A stretch of DNA of 64,000 nt from an uncultured Clostridium sp. (GCA_900543885.1 UQTA01000005.1:28511-92510), one strand, 5' to 3'; counted from the first letter of the stretch, positions 9,425 to 19,134 are shown. Numbers and translations are program-made. The notes: generated by a model from the letters alone, not told the origin.

Positions 9425-9520
9425 ACCGGGTGGAGAAGTTCCCGCCGGCAGGCGGGAATGCCGTGCTGGAAAACCAGACGCAAAAAATCGGCAGATCTGC
9501 ACAAAAAAGGACCACCCGGT
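9425..9520. other. Unexplained branched inverted-repeat structure in a 312-bp gene-free stretch
   Basis: The 9287-9598 interval has no convincing gene. It holds an outer stem ACCGGGTGG (9425-9433) with CCACCCGGT (9512-9520). Inside are a perfect TTCCCGCC-GGCA-GGCGGGAA hairpin (9439-9458), CTGG-AAAA-CCAG (9466-9477) and the palindrome GCAGATCTGC (9491-9500). It would lie in the leader of the two-component operon or the tail of the M42 transcript. It matches no RNA class I know. Confidence 0.45.
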
Positions 9521-9598
9521 GCAGCCACACAGGCCACACCAGAGCAGTCCTATTTTCATGTTTTCCAGATTTTTCCAAAATCCTGTTTTTAGAAACTC

Positions 9599-10690
9599 TT
9601 ACAGGATATCCTGATGCATCAGATGCCTGATCCGCTCATCATTCAGGCCCTTAATAACCTCAACTGCCATGCGGACAGTGTTTTCCACATCTTCAATGGC
9701 ACAGAAATTATAATGGCTGTGTACATAACGGCTTGGAATGCCAAGTACCAGGGTTGGTACGGCTTTTCCTGCAAGGCTTATCTTGCCTGCGTTAGTGCTG
9801 CCGCCTCTTCTTACTGTATCCTGGTAGGTAATGCCCATGGTATCGCCCAGTTCATGTGCGTACTCTAAAAATGCAGGATTGGTAATATAGCTCTTATCCA
9901 TGCAGCGGATCTGTACGCCTTTATGCATGCCGCCCTGGGATTTTTCAGCGCTGAAATAAAAATCATCTGCCGGAGACCCTTCAAATACAATGGCCAGATC
10001 CGGCTGTACCTGTGCAGAGGTAACCGTTGCACCTCTCATTCCAACCTCTTCCTGAGAAGCAAAAGCACCTACTACTTCCACTGCCAGATCATCCTTTACT
10101 GCCTGCAGTGCCTTTAACGTGTGAATGATGCAGGCACAGCCCATACGGTTGTCAAAAGCTTTGCCAAAGCATAATCCATGCTCTGCGTCATACTCAAAAT
10201 CCACTTCCGGAGCAGCCGGATCACCGATATGGATGCCGAAGCTTTCCATTGCCTCTTTTTTGCTGCATGCACCTACATCCAAGAACATTTCACGGATGTC
10301 TAATGGCGCACTCTTTTCTTTATCTGTCATAAAATGCACCGGACGGGAAGTAGTAATACCCTTTACCAGTTTGCCTTCTCTAGTGCGTACTAGCAGCGTA
10401 TGGGCCGGAATACTTGGCAGATCCATTCCCCCTAACATGATCAGGCTTAACAGACCATTTTCCATAATTCCCTGTACCATAAAACCGCACTCATCCGTGT
10501 GAGCATCCAGCATCAGCACCGGCTTCTTTCCATCTGTATTTCCGCCGATCCTTGCATATACATTATTCATGGCATCGTTGGTCAGATTCATGCCTGTGCA
10601 GTGTTTTCTTACCGCTCTTACCACATCTTCTTCAAATCCGCTTGGGCCAAAAGCATTAGTCAGGTCTCTTAATACATTCATATCAATCAT
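9599..10690 (-). CDS. M42 family metallopeptidase (glutamyl aminopeptidase/PepA-like)
   Basis: Cytoplasmic di-metal aminopeptidase of 363 aa. Metal and catalytic landmarks are in order: DAHTDECGF, FDNRMG, SQEEVGMRG, FEGSPADD, RGGSTNAG and the final RYVHS. The expected family Asp in the GSP segment is Glu here. It is last in a peptide-import operon and overlaps iadA by 8 bp, so it probably finishes the breakdown of imported peptides. ATG 10690 has AGAGGA upstream; an in-frame ATG at 10681 is less well placed. Confidence 0.85.
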   Translation of the reverse strand: MIDMNVLRDLTNAFGPSGFEEDVVRAVRKHCTGMNLTNDAMNNVYARIGGNTDGKKPVLMLDAHTDECGFMVQGIMENGLLSLIMLGGMDLPSIPAHTLLVRTREGKLVKGITTSRPVHFMTDKEKSAPLDIREMFLDVGACSKKEAMESFGIHIGDPAAPEVDFEYDAEHGLCFGKAFDNRMGCACIIHTLKALQAVKDDLAVEVVGAFASQEEVGMRGATVTSAQVQPDLAIVFEGSPADDFYFSAEKSQGGMHKGVQIRCMDKSYITNPAFLEYAHELGDTMGITYQDTVRRGGSTNAGKISLAGKAVPTLVLGIPSRYVHSHYNFCAIEDVENTVRMAVEVIKGLNDERIRHLMHQDIL

Positions 10691-11849
10691 GCTCGTATGT
10701 TCCTCTTACTAAAAGAGTTCCTCCTTCCATCATCTTACGGCCGCCTGCAATGACGGTATCCAATGTTAAGTCATCTTTGATCAGCAGGATATCTGCATCA
10801 GCGCCTGCAATGATATGGCCTTTTTTCTTCTCGATCTCCAGTGCTTTTGCAACATTGGAAGTAAAATAGGTCAATGCCTCAGCAAAGTCAAAGCCGCCTC
10901 TGGTGACTAAAGAACACATCTGTGCATACATATTTCCCACATCGGTAACACCGATTTCTTTTAGCATGCCTGCTTCATCATAGCTGGACCAGCTTCCCTG
11001 ACCGTCAGAGCTGAAGGTAATGTGGTCCATAGGAACATCTGCTGCCTTTGCCTCTTCAAGAAGTGCAGGCATTGGATCATGTCCGATGACTGGCTCGCCA
11101 TTTACAAAATCTTCACAGGTAATATCAATATAACCGCCCATTTTTGCCAGTTTCAGTCCATCCAGATACAGCTCATGGTTGCGGCTCATATGAGTAGGCT
11201 GGAAGGTCTTTACCGGGATATCAGTCTCAGCCAGTGCCTCAAATACAGGCCCTAATTTCTTCTTTCCGCTTCCCATATGTAAAACGATAAATCCAGGCTT
11301 TCCGCCGATCATGCCTGCAGTACGTACATCACTTCCCAAACGGATCAGCTCATCTACAGAGATATTTGGTGCCCTGTGGTCAGAAAGAGCCAGTTTCAAG
11401 CCCATGATCTCGTCTACAAAGGCAATATCTTTCTTTACGCTTCCTGTTAAGGTCACCGGCGGATAGCCGTAAGCACCGCAGAGAGCATAAGCAGTAATAC
11501 CTTCTTCCTTTAATGCCTTTACCTTCGCTAACAGGTTTTCCACACTGCGGGACATATCATCTGTTCCAAGAAGTCCTAAAACAGTAGTGATACCAGCCTT
11601 TAAAATAGAAGAAAGCTCAACTTGAGGAGTTCTTGTATGGAAGCTTCCTTCTCCGCCGCCGCCTGTTACATGAACATGACGGTCGATCAGACCTGGTGTT
11701 AAGCGCATTCCTTTTGCATCGATGACTTCACAGCCAGTACCTCCTTCCAGGTTATCTCCTACTGCCTCGATCTTTCCTCCGCACACTAAAACATCTTTGA
11801 TCCCAAGATGTTCCGGTGCGTATACATCAGCCTGTTTCAATAATATCAT
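10683..11849 (-). CDS. iadA: Beta-aspartyl-peptidase (isoaspartyl dipeptidase)
   Basis: Amidohydrolase-superfamily zinc enzyme that cleaves beta-aspartyl dipeptides formed when Asn/Asp residues isomerise. 388 aa is normal for IadA. It shows LIDRHVHVTGGGGEG (the HxH metal site and Gly-rich loop), SDHRAPN (substrate loop), GFIVLHMGSG, QPTHMSRN and FSSDGQGS (catalytic Asp). It sits between an M20 amidohydrolase and an M42 peptidase behind a peptide ABC importer, which suggests that modified dipeptides are among the substrates. It overlaps the M42 gene by 8 bp. Confidence 0.92.
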   Translation of the reverse strand: MILLKQADVYAPEHLGIKDVLVCGGKIEAVGDNLEGGTGCEVIDAKGMRLTPGLIDRHVHVTGGGGEGSFHTRTPQVELSSILKAGITTVLGLLGTDDMSRSVENLLAKVKALKEEGITAYALCGAYGYPPVTLTGSVKKDIAFVDEIMGLKLALSDHRAPNISVDELIRLGSDVRTAGMIGGKPGFIVLHMGSGKKKLGPVFEALAETDIPVKTFQPTHMSRNHELYLDGLKLAKMGGYIDITCEDFVNGEPVIGHDPMPALLEEAKAADVPMDHITFSSDGQGSWSSYDEAGMLKEIGVTDVGNMYAQMCSLVTRGGFDFAEALTYFTSNVAKALEIEKKKGHIIAGADADILLIKDDLTLDTVIAGGRKMMEGGTLLVRGTYEHD

Positions 11850-11886
11850 GGTCCTATTCTCCTAAATATCTGATAAATTTGTTGCT

Positions 11887-13113
11887 TTATTTCTTATAGA
11901 AATCCGGTACCGCTTTTTCGTGGTACTCCGCTGCCGCCTGACGAAGTTTTTCATCTAACAGCAGATCCAGTCCGGTCATTGCCAGCCCTTTTGCCCCTTT
12001 AATGCAGATCTCATCTGCCCCCGGTTCTGCAGCAGCCTTAGCATATTGACTGGAATGGGCCGGGATCTCTTCATCTGTAATAGACAGATAATCATGGATC
12101 GCCGGGATCTTAATGGACACATTTCCAATGTCAGAAGAACCAAAGAGCAGTTTCGGATCAGGCAGACACATGCTGACGCCTACACGGGCCATATTTTCCT
12201 TAAAATCTTCACAGATCGGCAGACATGGATAACGCTCTGCATAGATCGGTTCTGACTGGATCTGTACCTTTGCACCTGTAAGGCTTTCCGCCCGCTTTGC
12301 ACAGCTGATGATCATATTCTGAAGCTCATCAACTCGCTTCATCGTTGCTGCACGGATACAGAACTCAGATTTTGAAAATCCCGGTATTATATTGGAGGCA
12401 GTTCCGCCCTCTAAAATAACCCCGTTTACATTGTCCTCTGTTTCAAATAACGGGCGCAGCATATCGATCTGGTTAAACACGCTGATAGCTGCCGTCAGGG
12501 CATTGATGCCAGTTGCCGGTGCAGAGGAATGGGCAGACTGTCCTGTAAAGGAAATGGTAAGACTTCCGGAAGCTCTTCCGTTCCGGTTAATATAGTTCCT
12601 GCTTTCACCGCCACAGGTGGGATGGATCATCAGTGCAAAATCCACTCCATCAAAGCCGCCCCGTTCCAGCATAATAGCCTTTCCGGCACCGCCTTCTTCT
12701 GCAGGAGTTCCAATGATCCAAACTTCTCCTGCAATTCCCATTTCCACAAATATTTTCGCTAAAGAAGCAAATGCACCGGAAGCACAGGTGGCGATCACAT
12801 TATGGCCGCAGCCATGTCCTACGCCTCTTAAAGCATCATATTCTGCTAAAAAAGCCACTACCGGGCCTTTTCCTGTTCCTTTTTTCACTGCCTTAAAGGA
12901 TGTTGGAAGGTCACAGCAGCCTCTTTCTGTTTCAAATCCCTGTTTTTCCAGGAAATCACATATCTTGGCAGATGATTTAAACTCCTGAAAACCGATCTCC
13001 GGCTCATCATGGATGCTATGGGAAAGCTGGATCAGCTGCGGTCTTAACCGCTCTGTCTCCTCACATATCTTTTTCTTCCATTCATCCACAGAAATCCCTT
13101 TTATTTCTGTCAT
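11887..13113 (-). CDS. M20 family amidohydrolase (AbgB/aminobenzoyl-glutamate-hydrolase-like)
   Basis: Metal-dependent amidohydrolase of about 408 aa. Family marks are EYDALRGVGHGCGHN (metal ligands), GTPAEEGGAGK (catalytic Glu pair), a dimerisation domain in the middle (FTGQSAHSSAP) and a C-terminal catalytic half. The composition resembles AbgB-type enzymes that cleave acyl or aryl amides of glutamate and related amino acids. The start is ATG 13113, with GGAGG seven bases upstream; an earlier in-frame GTG lies inside the ribosome site. It follows the peptide importer genes after a gap of about 105 bp. Confidence 0.85.
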   Translation of the reverse strand: MTEIKGISVDEWKKKICEETERLRPQLIQLSHSIHDEPEIGFQEFKSSAKICDFLEKQGFETERGCCDLPTSFKAVKKGTGKGPVVAFLAEYDALRGVGHGCGHNVIATCASGAFASLAKIFVEMGIAGEVWIIGTPAEEGGAGKAIMLERGGFDGVDFALMIHPTCGGESRNYINRNGRASGSLTISFTGQSAHSSAPATGINALTAAISVFNQIDMLRPLFETEDNVNGVILEGGTASNIIPGFSKSEFCIRAATMKRVDELQNMIISCAKRAESLTGAKVQIQSEPIYAERYPCLPICEDFKENMARVGVSMCLPDPKLLFGSSDIGNVSIKIPAIHDYLSITDEEIPAHSSQYAKAAAEPGADEICIKGAKGLAMTGLDLLLDEKLRQAAAEYHEKAVPDFYKK

Positions 13114-13217
13114 AATCCACACCTCCGTTAAAGGATATTCACAAGCTGCTTCCTATACAAACGATACAAAACAAGGCCGCAAACGTTCTGGCGCCTGCAG
13201 CCTTACTTAATTACAGC

Positions 13218-14222
13218 TTAAAGCAGATGACAAGCAGCCATATGTCCTGGTTCTACTTCACGCAGCACCGGCTTTTCCTGACGGCAGCGGTCGGTAGCAT
13301 ATGGGCATCGGTCGCTGAAATAACAGCCCTTTGGAAGGTTTACAGGGCTTGGAATCTCTCCCTTTGCATCAATTCCCTGAACCAGCGGCTTTTCGCCTAC
13401 AGTAGGAACTGCTGCAAACAGCACCTTGGTATACGGATGTACCGGATTGGTGAAAAGGGTGTGTTTATCTCCCATTTCCACAATACTTCCCAGATACATA
13501 ACGCCCAGTCTGTCACTGATGTGACGTACAACTGATAAGTCATGTGCAATAAACAGATAAGAGAAATTAAATTCATCTTTCAGATCCATTAACAGGTTTA
13601 AGATCTGGGCCTGAATGGATACGTCCAGAGCGGATACCGGCTCATCGGCAATGATGAACTCCGGATTTACAGCTAAGGCTCTTGCAATACCAATACGCTG
13701 TCTCTGTCCGCCGGAGAACTGATGAGGGTATCTTCCAGCCTGCTCCGGTCTTAAACCAACACGGGCTAAAATACTCATGCAGCGTTCTCTTGCTTCTTCT
13801 TTGGTCTTTGCAATGCCATGGAACAGAAGGGGTTCCATAATGATGTCAGCAACTCTCTGTCTCGGATTTAAGGATGCATAAGGATCCTGGAAGATCATCT
13901 GCATGCTCTTGCGGTAAGGAAGAAGCTCATTTGGTCCTAAGTGGCTGATATCTTTTCCTTTATAGAGTACCTGTCCGGAGGTTGGCTCCAGGAGGCGGAT
14001 AACGGTTCTTGCTGTAGTAGATTTACCGCAGCCGCTTTCTCCTACCAGACTGAAAACTTCCCCTTTTTTAATCTCAAAGCTTACATCATTTACAGCGTGA
14101 ACTACTTTATCTTCTTTTACAAGCTTTCCCTTTTCAAAACGAAGGGACTGCAGGAGGCCTTTTGTAAGGTGGAACTCCTGACATACATTTTTTACTTCAA
14201 TGAGAGTCTTGGATGTTTCCAT
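13218..14222 (-). CDS. Peptide ABC transporter ATPase (OppF/DppF type)
   Basis: Cytoplasmic ATPase of the oligopeptide/dipeptide importer, 334 aa. Walker A GESGCGKST, signature FSGGQRQRIGIARAL, Walker B IIADEPVSALD, and the C-terminal oligopeptide-transporter extension with a Cys pattern (CYFSDRCPYATDRC) that in this family often binds an iron-sulfur cluster. It abuts dppD with no gap and is the last import component before the peptidase genes. Confidence 0.93.
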   Translation of the reverse strand: METSKTLIEVKNVCQEFHLTKGLLQSLRFEKGKLVKEDKVVHAVNDVSFEIKKGEVFSLVGESGCGKSTTARTVIRLLEPTSGQVLYKGKDISHLGPNELLPYRKSMQMIFQDPYASLNPRQRVADIIMEPLLFHGIAKTKEEARERCMSILARVGLRPEQAGRYPHQFSGGQRQRIGIARALAVNPEFIIADEPVSALDVSIQAQILNLLMDLKDEFNFSYLFIAHDLSVVRHISDRLGVMYLGSIVEMGDKHTLFTNPVHPYTKVLFAAVPTVGEKPLVQGIDAKGEIPSPVNLPKGCYFSDRCPYATDRCRQEKPVLREVEPGHMAACHLL

Positions 14223-15221
14223 TTATGCTTCCTCCTGTTCTTTTTTCTTTAACAGTGGGAAGTGACATGCAGCCATATGGCCCGGTCCCACTTCCTGCAT
14301 CTGCGGCTTTTCATGGCGGCATATCTCCTGGCAGTATTTACATCTTGGTGCAAAATAACAGCCTTCCGGCAGCTCAAACATATTTGGAACCATACCGGGA
14401 ATATAGTCCAGACGGTCTCTGTCCTCATACAGCTTTGGAATGGAATTTAAAAGTCCCTCAGTGTATGGATGTGCATTATGATAAATAATATCCTCTGTCT
14501 TTCCGGTCTCTACCAGTTTTCCACAGTACATAACATTGATCTTGTCAACCATCTGGGATACAACTGCCAGGTCATGAGTGATCAGCATCAGAGAGGTATT
14601 ATGCTCCTTCACCAGCTTTTTCATAAGCTTTAATATCTGTTCCTGAATGGTAACATCCAGGGCAGTAGTAGGCTCATCTGCGATCAGCAGCTTCGGATTA
14701 GTAGCCAGTGCAATGGCAATGATAACACGCTGGCGCATACCACCGGAAAACTGGTTTGGATATTCTTTTAAGCGTTCTTCCGGATTTGGGATGCCTACTG
14801 CATGGAGCAGCTCAATACATCGCTCTCTTCTCTGTGCCTTGTTCATCTGTGGCTCATGAAGGATCAGCACTTCTTCCATCTGTCTCTGGATGGTATAAAG
14901 AGGATTTAAAGATGTCATAGGATCCTGGAATACCATGGAAATGTCTTTTCCACGGATCTTTGACATATCTCTTTCACTGATCTTTGCCAGGTCTTTTCCA
15001 TCAAACATGATATGGTCTGCATCTACCACACCCGGATCTTCTACCAGCTTTAAAATAGAGAAACTGGTAACAGACTTTCCACTTCCGGACTCACCTACGA
15101 TACCTAAGATCTCACCTTCTTTTAAGCTGAAGCTTACATTATCTACTGCTTTTACCACGCCCTTGAAGGTGTGGAAATATGTTTTTAATCCCTGTACGTC
15201 TAATAATACTTTATCTTCCAT
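14223..15221 (-). CDS. Peptide ABC transporter ATPase (OppD/DppD type)
   Basis: Partner ATPase, 332 aa. Walker [10 protein letters not shown], signature [15 protein letters not shown], Walker [12 protein letters not shown], and the OppD-type C-terminal extension with [14 protein letters not shown]. It is co-transcribed with the second ATPase (adjacent, no gap) and with dppC (10 bp upstream). Confidence 0.93.
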   Translation of the reverse strand: MEDKVLLDVQGLKTYFHTFKGVVKAVDNVSFSLKEGEILGIVGESGSGKSVTSFSILKLVEDPGVVDADHIMFDGKDLAKISERDMSKIRGKDISMVFQDPMTSLNPLYTIQRQMEEVLILHEPQMNKAQRRERCIELLHAVGIPNPEERLKEYPNQFSGGMRQRVIIAIALATNPKLLIADEPTTALDVTIQEQILKLMKKLVKEHNTSLMLITHDLAVVSQMVDKINVMYCGKLVETGKTEDIIYHNAHPYTEGLLNSIPKLYEDRDRLDYIPGMVPNMFELPEGCYFAPRCKYCQEICRHEKPQMQEVGPGHMAACHFPLLKKKEQEEA

Positions 15222-15231
15222 ACCGCACCTC

Positions 15232-16140
15232 CTATTTCAGATTCGGGTTCAGCTCATCTCTTAAGAAGTCACCTAAAAGATTAATACCGAATACGATCAG
15301 CATGATATACAGACCTGGGAACACAGATGCCCACCACAGACCTGAGAACAATACATCAAAACCAGTTTTTACAAGCAGTCCCAAAGAAGGCTGTGTGATC
15401 GGCACACCAACACCTAAAAAGCTTAAGGTTGCCTCTGTCAGGATAAAGCTTCCGATCTGGATGGTTGCCAGAACGATAATGGAATTGATCACGTTTGGAA
15501 GTACATGTTTTATAATGATAATGCGGTTTGGAAGGCCGATGGTACGTGCTGCTTCCACATATTCCATTTTTTTAACGGAAAGTGTTTCACCGCGGACGGT
15601 TCTTGCATAAGTTACCCAACCTACCATAGTCAGGGCGATCAGCAGTTTTCCCACGCCGCGTCCAAATACGGACATGATGAATAATGCGATCAGCATGGAT
15701 GGGAAAGACAGCTGTACATCTGCAATACGCATGATAACAGCATCTACTTTGCCGCCAAAATATCCTGCTAACAGTCCCAGTGTGGTACCAATGGCACAGG
15801 AACAGATCATACCTACCAGACCGATCATAATGGAACTTGCGCTACCATAGATAATGGCACTTAAAATATCACGGCCCTGTTCATCACTTCCCAGCAAAAA
15901 TCCGGCTTTTCCGCCGTCTAACCATACAGGTGGAAGATAAGAATCTGCCAGACTGATGGCAGTCAGGTCATATGGGTTCTGCGGAGCCAGGAAACGTCCA
16001 AATACTGCAACCAGGATTGCAACTACCACCAGGATACTTCCGATGATGGCTGGAATATTGTGTTTATAGTGATAGAAAAACTCAGACTTTAAAAAGTTTT
16101 TCCACCATCCTGTTTTTTCAATGGTTACTTTCTCTTCCAT
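15232..16140 (-). CDS. Peptide ABC transporter permease (DppC type)
   Basis: Inner-membrane permease, about 302 aa. It has an N-terminal OppC_N segment with one TM helix and a soluble loop (ALSLADSYLPP-like region), then the five-helix permease core with the ATPase-docking EAA loop (EAARTIGLPNRIIIIKHVLPN). Codons at 16149 (GTG), 16146 and 16140 (ATG) are all in frame. The last has GAGG at the best spacing and was chosen. Confidence 0.92.
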   Translation of the reverse strand: MEEKVTIEKTGWWKNFLKSEFFYHYKHNIPAIIGSILVVVAILVAVFGRFLAPQNPYDLTAISLADSYLPPVWLDGGKAGFLLGSDEQGRDILSAIIYGSASSIMIGLVGMICSCAIGTTLGLLAGYFGGKVDAVIMRIADVQLSFPSMLIALFIMSVFGRGVGKLLIALTMVGWVTYARTVRGETLSVKKMEYVEAARTIGLPNRIIIIKHVLPNVINSIIVLATIQIGSFILTEATLSFLGVGVPITQPSLGLLVKTGFDVLFSGLWWASVFPGLYIMLIVFGINLLGDFLRDELNPNLK

Positions 16141-16145
16141 GTTCA

Positions 16146-17111
16146 TCACCTCAATTCAATTCTAGGATCAATGAGTGTATATAAAATATCAACAATAAAG
16201 TTCAGCACCACAAACATGCAGGCTGCTGCCATCAGATAAGCCACGATAATAGGTCTGTCTGATTTATTAATAGCATCAATAAGCAGCTTGCCCATGCCAG
16301 GCCATGCAAAAATGGTCTCTGTAATGGTGGTGAACGCGATCATATTTCCCAGATCCATACCGAAAATAGTAACAACCGGGATCAGCGCATTCTTTAAAGC
16401 ATGTCCAAAAAGAATGGACTTGGCAGGAACACCTTTTGCTCTTGCAAACTTAATATAATCCTGACGCATATTTTCCAGGATGCCGGAACGGGTCAGTCGA
16501 AGCATGGTAGCCACATTGGTCAGAGCCAGTGTTATTGCCGGAAGAATGACATAACGGATACCTCCGGGAGCAAAAATGCTTAAAGCTACATTTCCCACCA
16601 TTACCGTATTTCCACGGCCGGAAGCCGGAAGCAGTCTTAAAACAACTGCAAAAACGTAGATCATCATCATGCCAACCCAGAAGGAAGGAAGAGAAATACC
16701 TAAAATAGAACCGGACATAATGAGCTTGCTGCTGGCTCTCTTAGGATAAGCACCTGCATATACACCTAAAGGAATGGCAATACACAGTACAAGACAGGCA
16801 GCAACAGCAACTAATTCAAGAGTTGCAGGCATACGTTCAAAGATCAGATCCATAGCAGGTTTGCCATATGTATAAGACTTGCCAAAGTTGCCATGGAGTA
16901 CATCATTAATAAAAATACCGTACTGAACCGGAAGAGGCTTATCAAGTCCTAATCTGGCTCTTGCGGATTCGATCTGTTCAAGGGTTGCGTTTTCCGGTAC
17001 CAGCATATCAACCGGGTCACCGATAAAGTTGGTCAGCAGAAATACAAGAAGGGATACTATAAAAAGTACCACGATCATCTGCACAAACCGTTTTACAACA
17101 TACTTTATCAT
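16146..17111 (-). CDS. Peptide ABC transporter permease (DppB type)
   Basis: Inner-membrane permease, 321 aa, with six predicted TM helices and the DppB-type N-terminus (YVVKRFVQMIVVLFIVSLLVF). The EAA loop reads FARAKGVPAKSILFGHALKNA. It pairs with DppC to form the channel. A hairpin lies in the 254-bp gap to the binding-protein gene upstream. Confidence 0.93.
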   Translation of the reverse strand: MIKYVVKRFVQMIVVLFIVSLLVFLLTNFIGDPVDMLVPENATLEQIESARARLGLDKPLPVQYGIFINDVLHGNFGKSYTYGKPAMDLIFERMPATLELVAVAACLVLCIAIPLGVYAGAYPKRASSKLIMSGSILGISLPSFWVGMMMIYVFAVVLRLLPASGRGNTVMVGNVALSIFAPGGIRYVILPAITLALTNVATMLRLTRSGILENMRQDYIKFARAKGVPAKSILFGHALKNALIPVVTIFGMDLGNMIAFTTITETIFAWPGMGKLLIDAINKSDRPIIVAYLMAAACMFVVLNFIVDILYTLIDPRIELR

Positions 17112-17314
17112 AAAATCTTACCTCCTATGATTATCAGAGTATCTAATGTTCCTTCGATCCTCATCTTCACCTGCCTTTACGGCTGGCTCGGATCATCACT
17201 GTCAGCTGCACACGCAGGTACAGAGAGGATGTTGGTTGTTGCTGGTCATGCAACCCATGAACAGCAACTGTTGGATTTCCAACGGATTTTTGCATTTCTG
17301 GAGCACATTTTTAC

Positions 17315-17350
17315 GAAAAGGAGCCGCTATCCTTTACACGGCCCCTTTTC
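17315..17350 (-). terminator. Intercistronic hairpin between binding protein and permease
   Basis: GAAAAGG-GCCG pairs with CGGC-CCTTTTC with a single mismatch. On the minus strand a short T-stretch follows. The rest of 17112-17365 holds a second hairpin (GTTGCTG/CAGCAAC, about 17240-17270) and no gene. It probably allows partial readthrough from the lipoprotein gene to dppB. Confidence 0.5.
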
Positions 17351-17365
17351 ATTGTTATCCAACTT

Positions 17366-19009
17366 TTATTTGTAGGAGAACTCCCATGCAAATACGTACT
17401 TGTTTACTCTTGGAGTGTAGTTTAAGGTATCTTTGATCGCATAAGTATTCTGCTCAAAATGAAGCGGGATATATGCATAATCTTCTCTTGCGATCTTGTC
17501 AGCCTCTGCTACCAGCTCGCCTCTCTTAGCATCATCCATTTCAGTAAATGCCTGATCAATCAGTGCATCCACCTGTGCATTGGAGTAGTGGCCTCTGTTG
17601 ACACCGCCATTACCTGCCTCACGGTTGTAGGTATAGATCATATCATGTGCCAGGGAAAGACCATCACCTGAAGAATCAGACCATCCAGTCATTAAGAACA
17701 TGGACTTGTTCTCAGCTGGCTTAATGTAGCTGAAGAAGTTAGACTTTGGCATCAGGTTTAAGTTAACCTTGATACCAACTTTTTCAAGGTAACCAGCTAC
17801 AGCCTGAGCGATCTGCTCATCGTTCATATAACGGTCATTTGATGCGTCTAAGGTTACTTCAAAACCATCTGGATATCCAGCTTCTGCTAACAGTTCTTTT
17901 GCTTTTTCAGGATCATAAGCTTCACGGGTAACTTCAGTGTATCCTACATAATCTTCTGGAATGATGGAGTTCATCTCAAAAGCACATCCGTTCATGATGT
18001 TCTTGATAATGGTATCTTCATCAATTGCAAGGTACATAGCCTGTCTAACCTTTACATCAGACATAGGGTTCTTCTGTCCTGGGAACAGAGGAGAATCTTC
18101 ACGGCTGTCCAGGTTCAGATAGATCTCACGAAGACCTTTCTGCTTGATCACGCTGATGCCGTCAGTTGCATCCAGACGATCCATATCACGTACAGATACA
18201 TCGATGGTGAAATCAACATCACCAGTCAGCATGGTAGCAGTTCTGGTTGCTTCATTTGTAATAGGACGGAAACGTACATTTTTGATGGCAGGTACTTCGC
18301 CCCAGTAATCTTCGTTTGCTGCCAGGTCAATATGATCTTCCTTAACCTGCTCTACGAATTTGTAACGACCGGTACCAACTATATTGTCAGCAACCTGCTC
18401 TTCTGTACCAACTTCTGCATTCTCCTGCTTTAATACATACAGCTGAGCTACGTCAAATAACATAACCGGGTTTGGTGTTGTAGTCTTAATAACAACGGTG
18501 TTCTCATCTGGAGCTTCTACAGACTCAAAAGTAGCTGTATAGCTGCTGTATGCAGATGGAGAATCAGGATTGGAAGCTAAGTTGATAGATGCAACAACGT
18601 CACCTGAATCCATTACTTCACCATCATGGAACTTAACATCTTTTCTTAAGTGGAAAGTCCAGGTTAAACCATCCTCAGATGTCTCCCAGCTTTCTGCCAG
18701 ACATGGAGAAAATCCCATATCTGCATCCTGTGAAACCAGTGCCTCATAAATGTGGAGCATGATCTGGTTGGTAGCACTCTCATCATATCTGTAAGGATCC
18801 ATGGACAGTACATCAGATGATGTTACGATCACTAGGCTGTCCTTTCCAGAAGCATCTGCTGCTTCGCCTGCAGCTTCACTTCCAGCTGCTTCACTGCCTT
18901 CTGCTGCGCTGCCAGCTGCTGTTGTGCTGGATGCAGAAGAACCGCCGCAGCCTGCAAGGCTTGCTGCCATTGCTGCTGCAAGTGCTACTAATAAAGCTCT
19001 TTTCTTCAT
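17366..19009 (-). CDS. Peptide-binding lipoprotein (SBP_bac_5 family)
   Basis: Extracellular solute-binding lipoprotein of the DppA/OppA family, 547 aa. It has a lipoprotein signal (Lys-rich start, hydrophobic core, LAGC lipobox), then a flexible Ala/Ser/Gly/Glu linker of about 30 residues, then the binding fold. Typical family stretches are SMDPYRYDES and WTFHLRKDVKFHDGE. ATG 19009 has GAGGAGG upstream. It is first in the peptide operon and is preceded by a leader with a possible attenuator. The downstream isoaspartyl and M42 peptidases suggest di- or oligopeptide cargo. Confidence 0.93.
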   Translation of the reverse strand: MKKRALLVALAAAMAASLAGCGGSSASSTTAAGSAAEGSEAAGSEAAGEAADASGKDSLVIVTSSDVLSMDPYRYDESATNQIMLHIYEALVSQDADMGFSPCLAESWETSEDGLTWTFHLRKDVKFHDGEVMDSGDVVASINLASNPDSPSAYSSYTATFESVEAPDENTVVIKTTTPNPVMLFDVAQLYVLKQENAEVGTEEQVADNIVGTGRYKFVEQVKEDHIDLAANEDYWGEVPAIKNVRFRPITNEATRTATMLTGDVDFTIDVSVRDMDRLDATDGISVIKQKGLREIYLNLDSREDSPLFPGQKNPMSDVKVRQAMYLAIDEDTIIKNIMNGCAFEMNSIIPEDYVGYTEVTREAYDPEKAKELLAEAGYPDGFEVTLDASNDRYMNDEQIAQAVAGYLEKVGIKVNLNLMPKSNFFSYIKPAENKSMFLMTGWSDSSGDGLSLAHDMIYTYNREAGNGGVNRGHYSNAQVDALIDQAFTEMDDAKRGELVAEADKIAREDYAYIPLHFEQNTYAIKDTLNYTPRVNKYVFAWEFSYK

Positions 19010-19070
19010 TTTTCATATCCTCCTCTATCTTACTTTTTCCGCCAGCCCTTTTGTTAAAGGACCATATAGA

Positions 19071-19134
19071 AAAAGCAGGGCACACTTCTCGCATGCACAG
19101 TCCTCTGACTGTTTTCAAAAGCGCCCTTGCTTTA
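19071..19134 (-). promoter_or_regulatory. Possible leader attenuator of the peptide operon
   Basis: On the minus strand, TAAAGCAAGGGCGC can pair with GCCCTGCTTTT (one bulge), followed by a T-run. Between them is a smaller hairpin ACAGTC-AGAG-GACTGT. The structure ends about 60 bp before the lipoprotein ATG, so it resembles a terminator inside the 5' leader. The rest of 19010-19284 is AT-rich with no gene. Confidence 0.4.

Noticed and set aside
9351..9614. Several ORFs of 60-87 codons on both strands
   Set aside because: They overlap each other in a strongly structured stretch, lack ribosome sites and resemble no protein; the open frames come from the inverted repeats.
13169..13206. Possible terminator between the last importer ATPase and the M20 gene
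   Set aside because: Only AAGGC/GCCTT-type short pairing with a large loop and a weak T-stretch; not convincing enough to break the operon.
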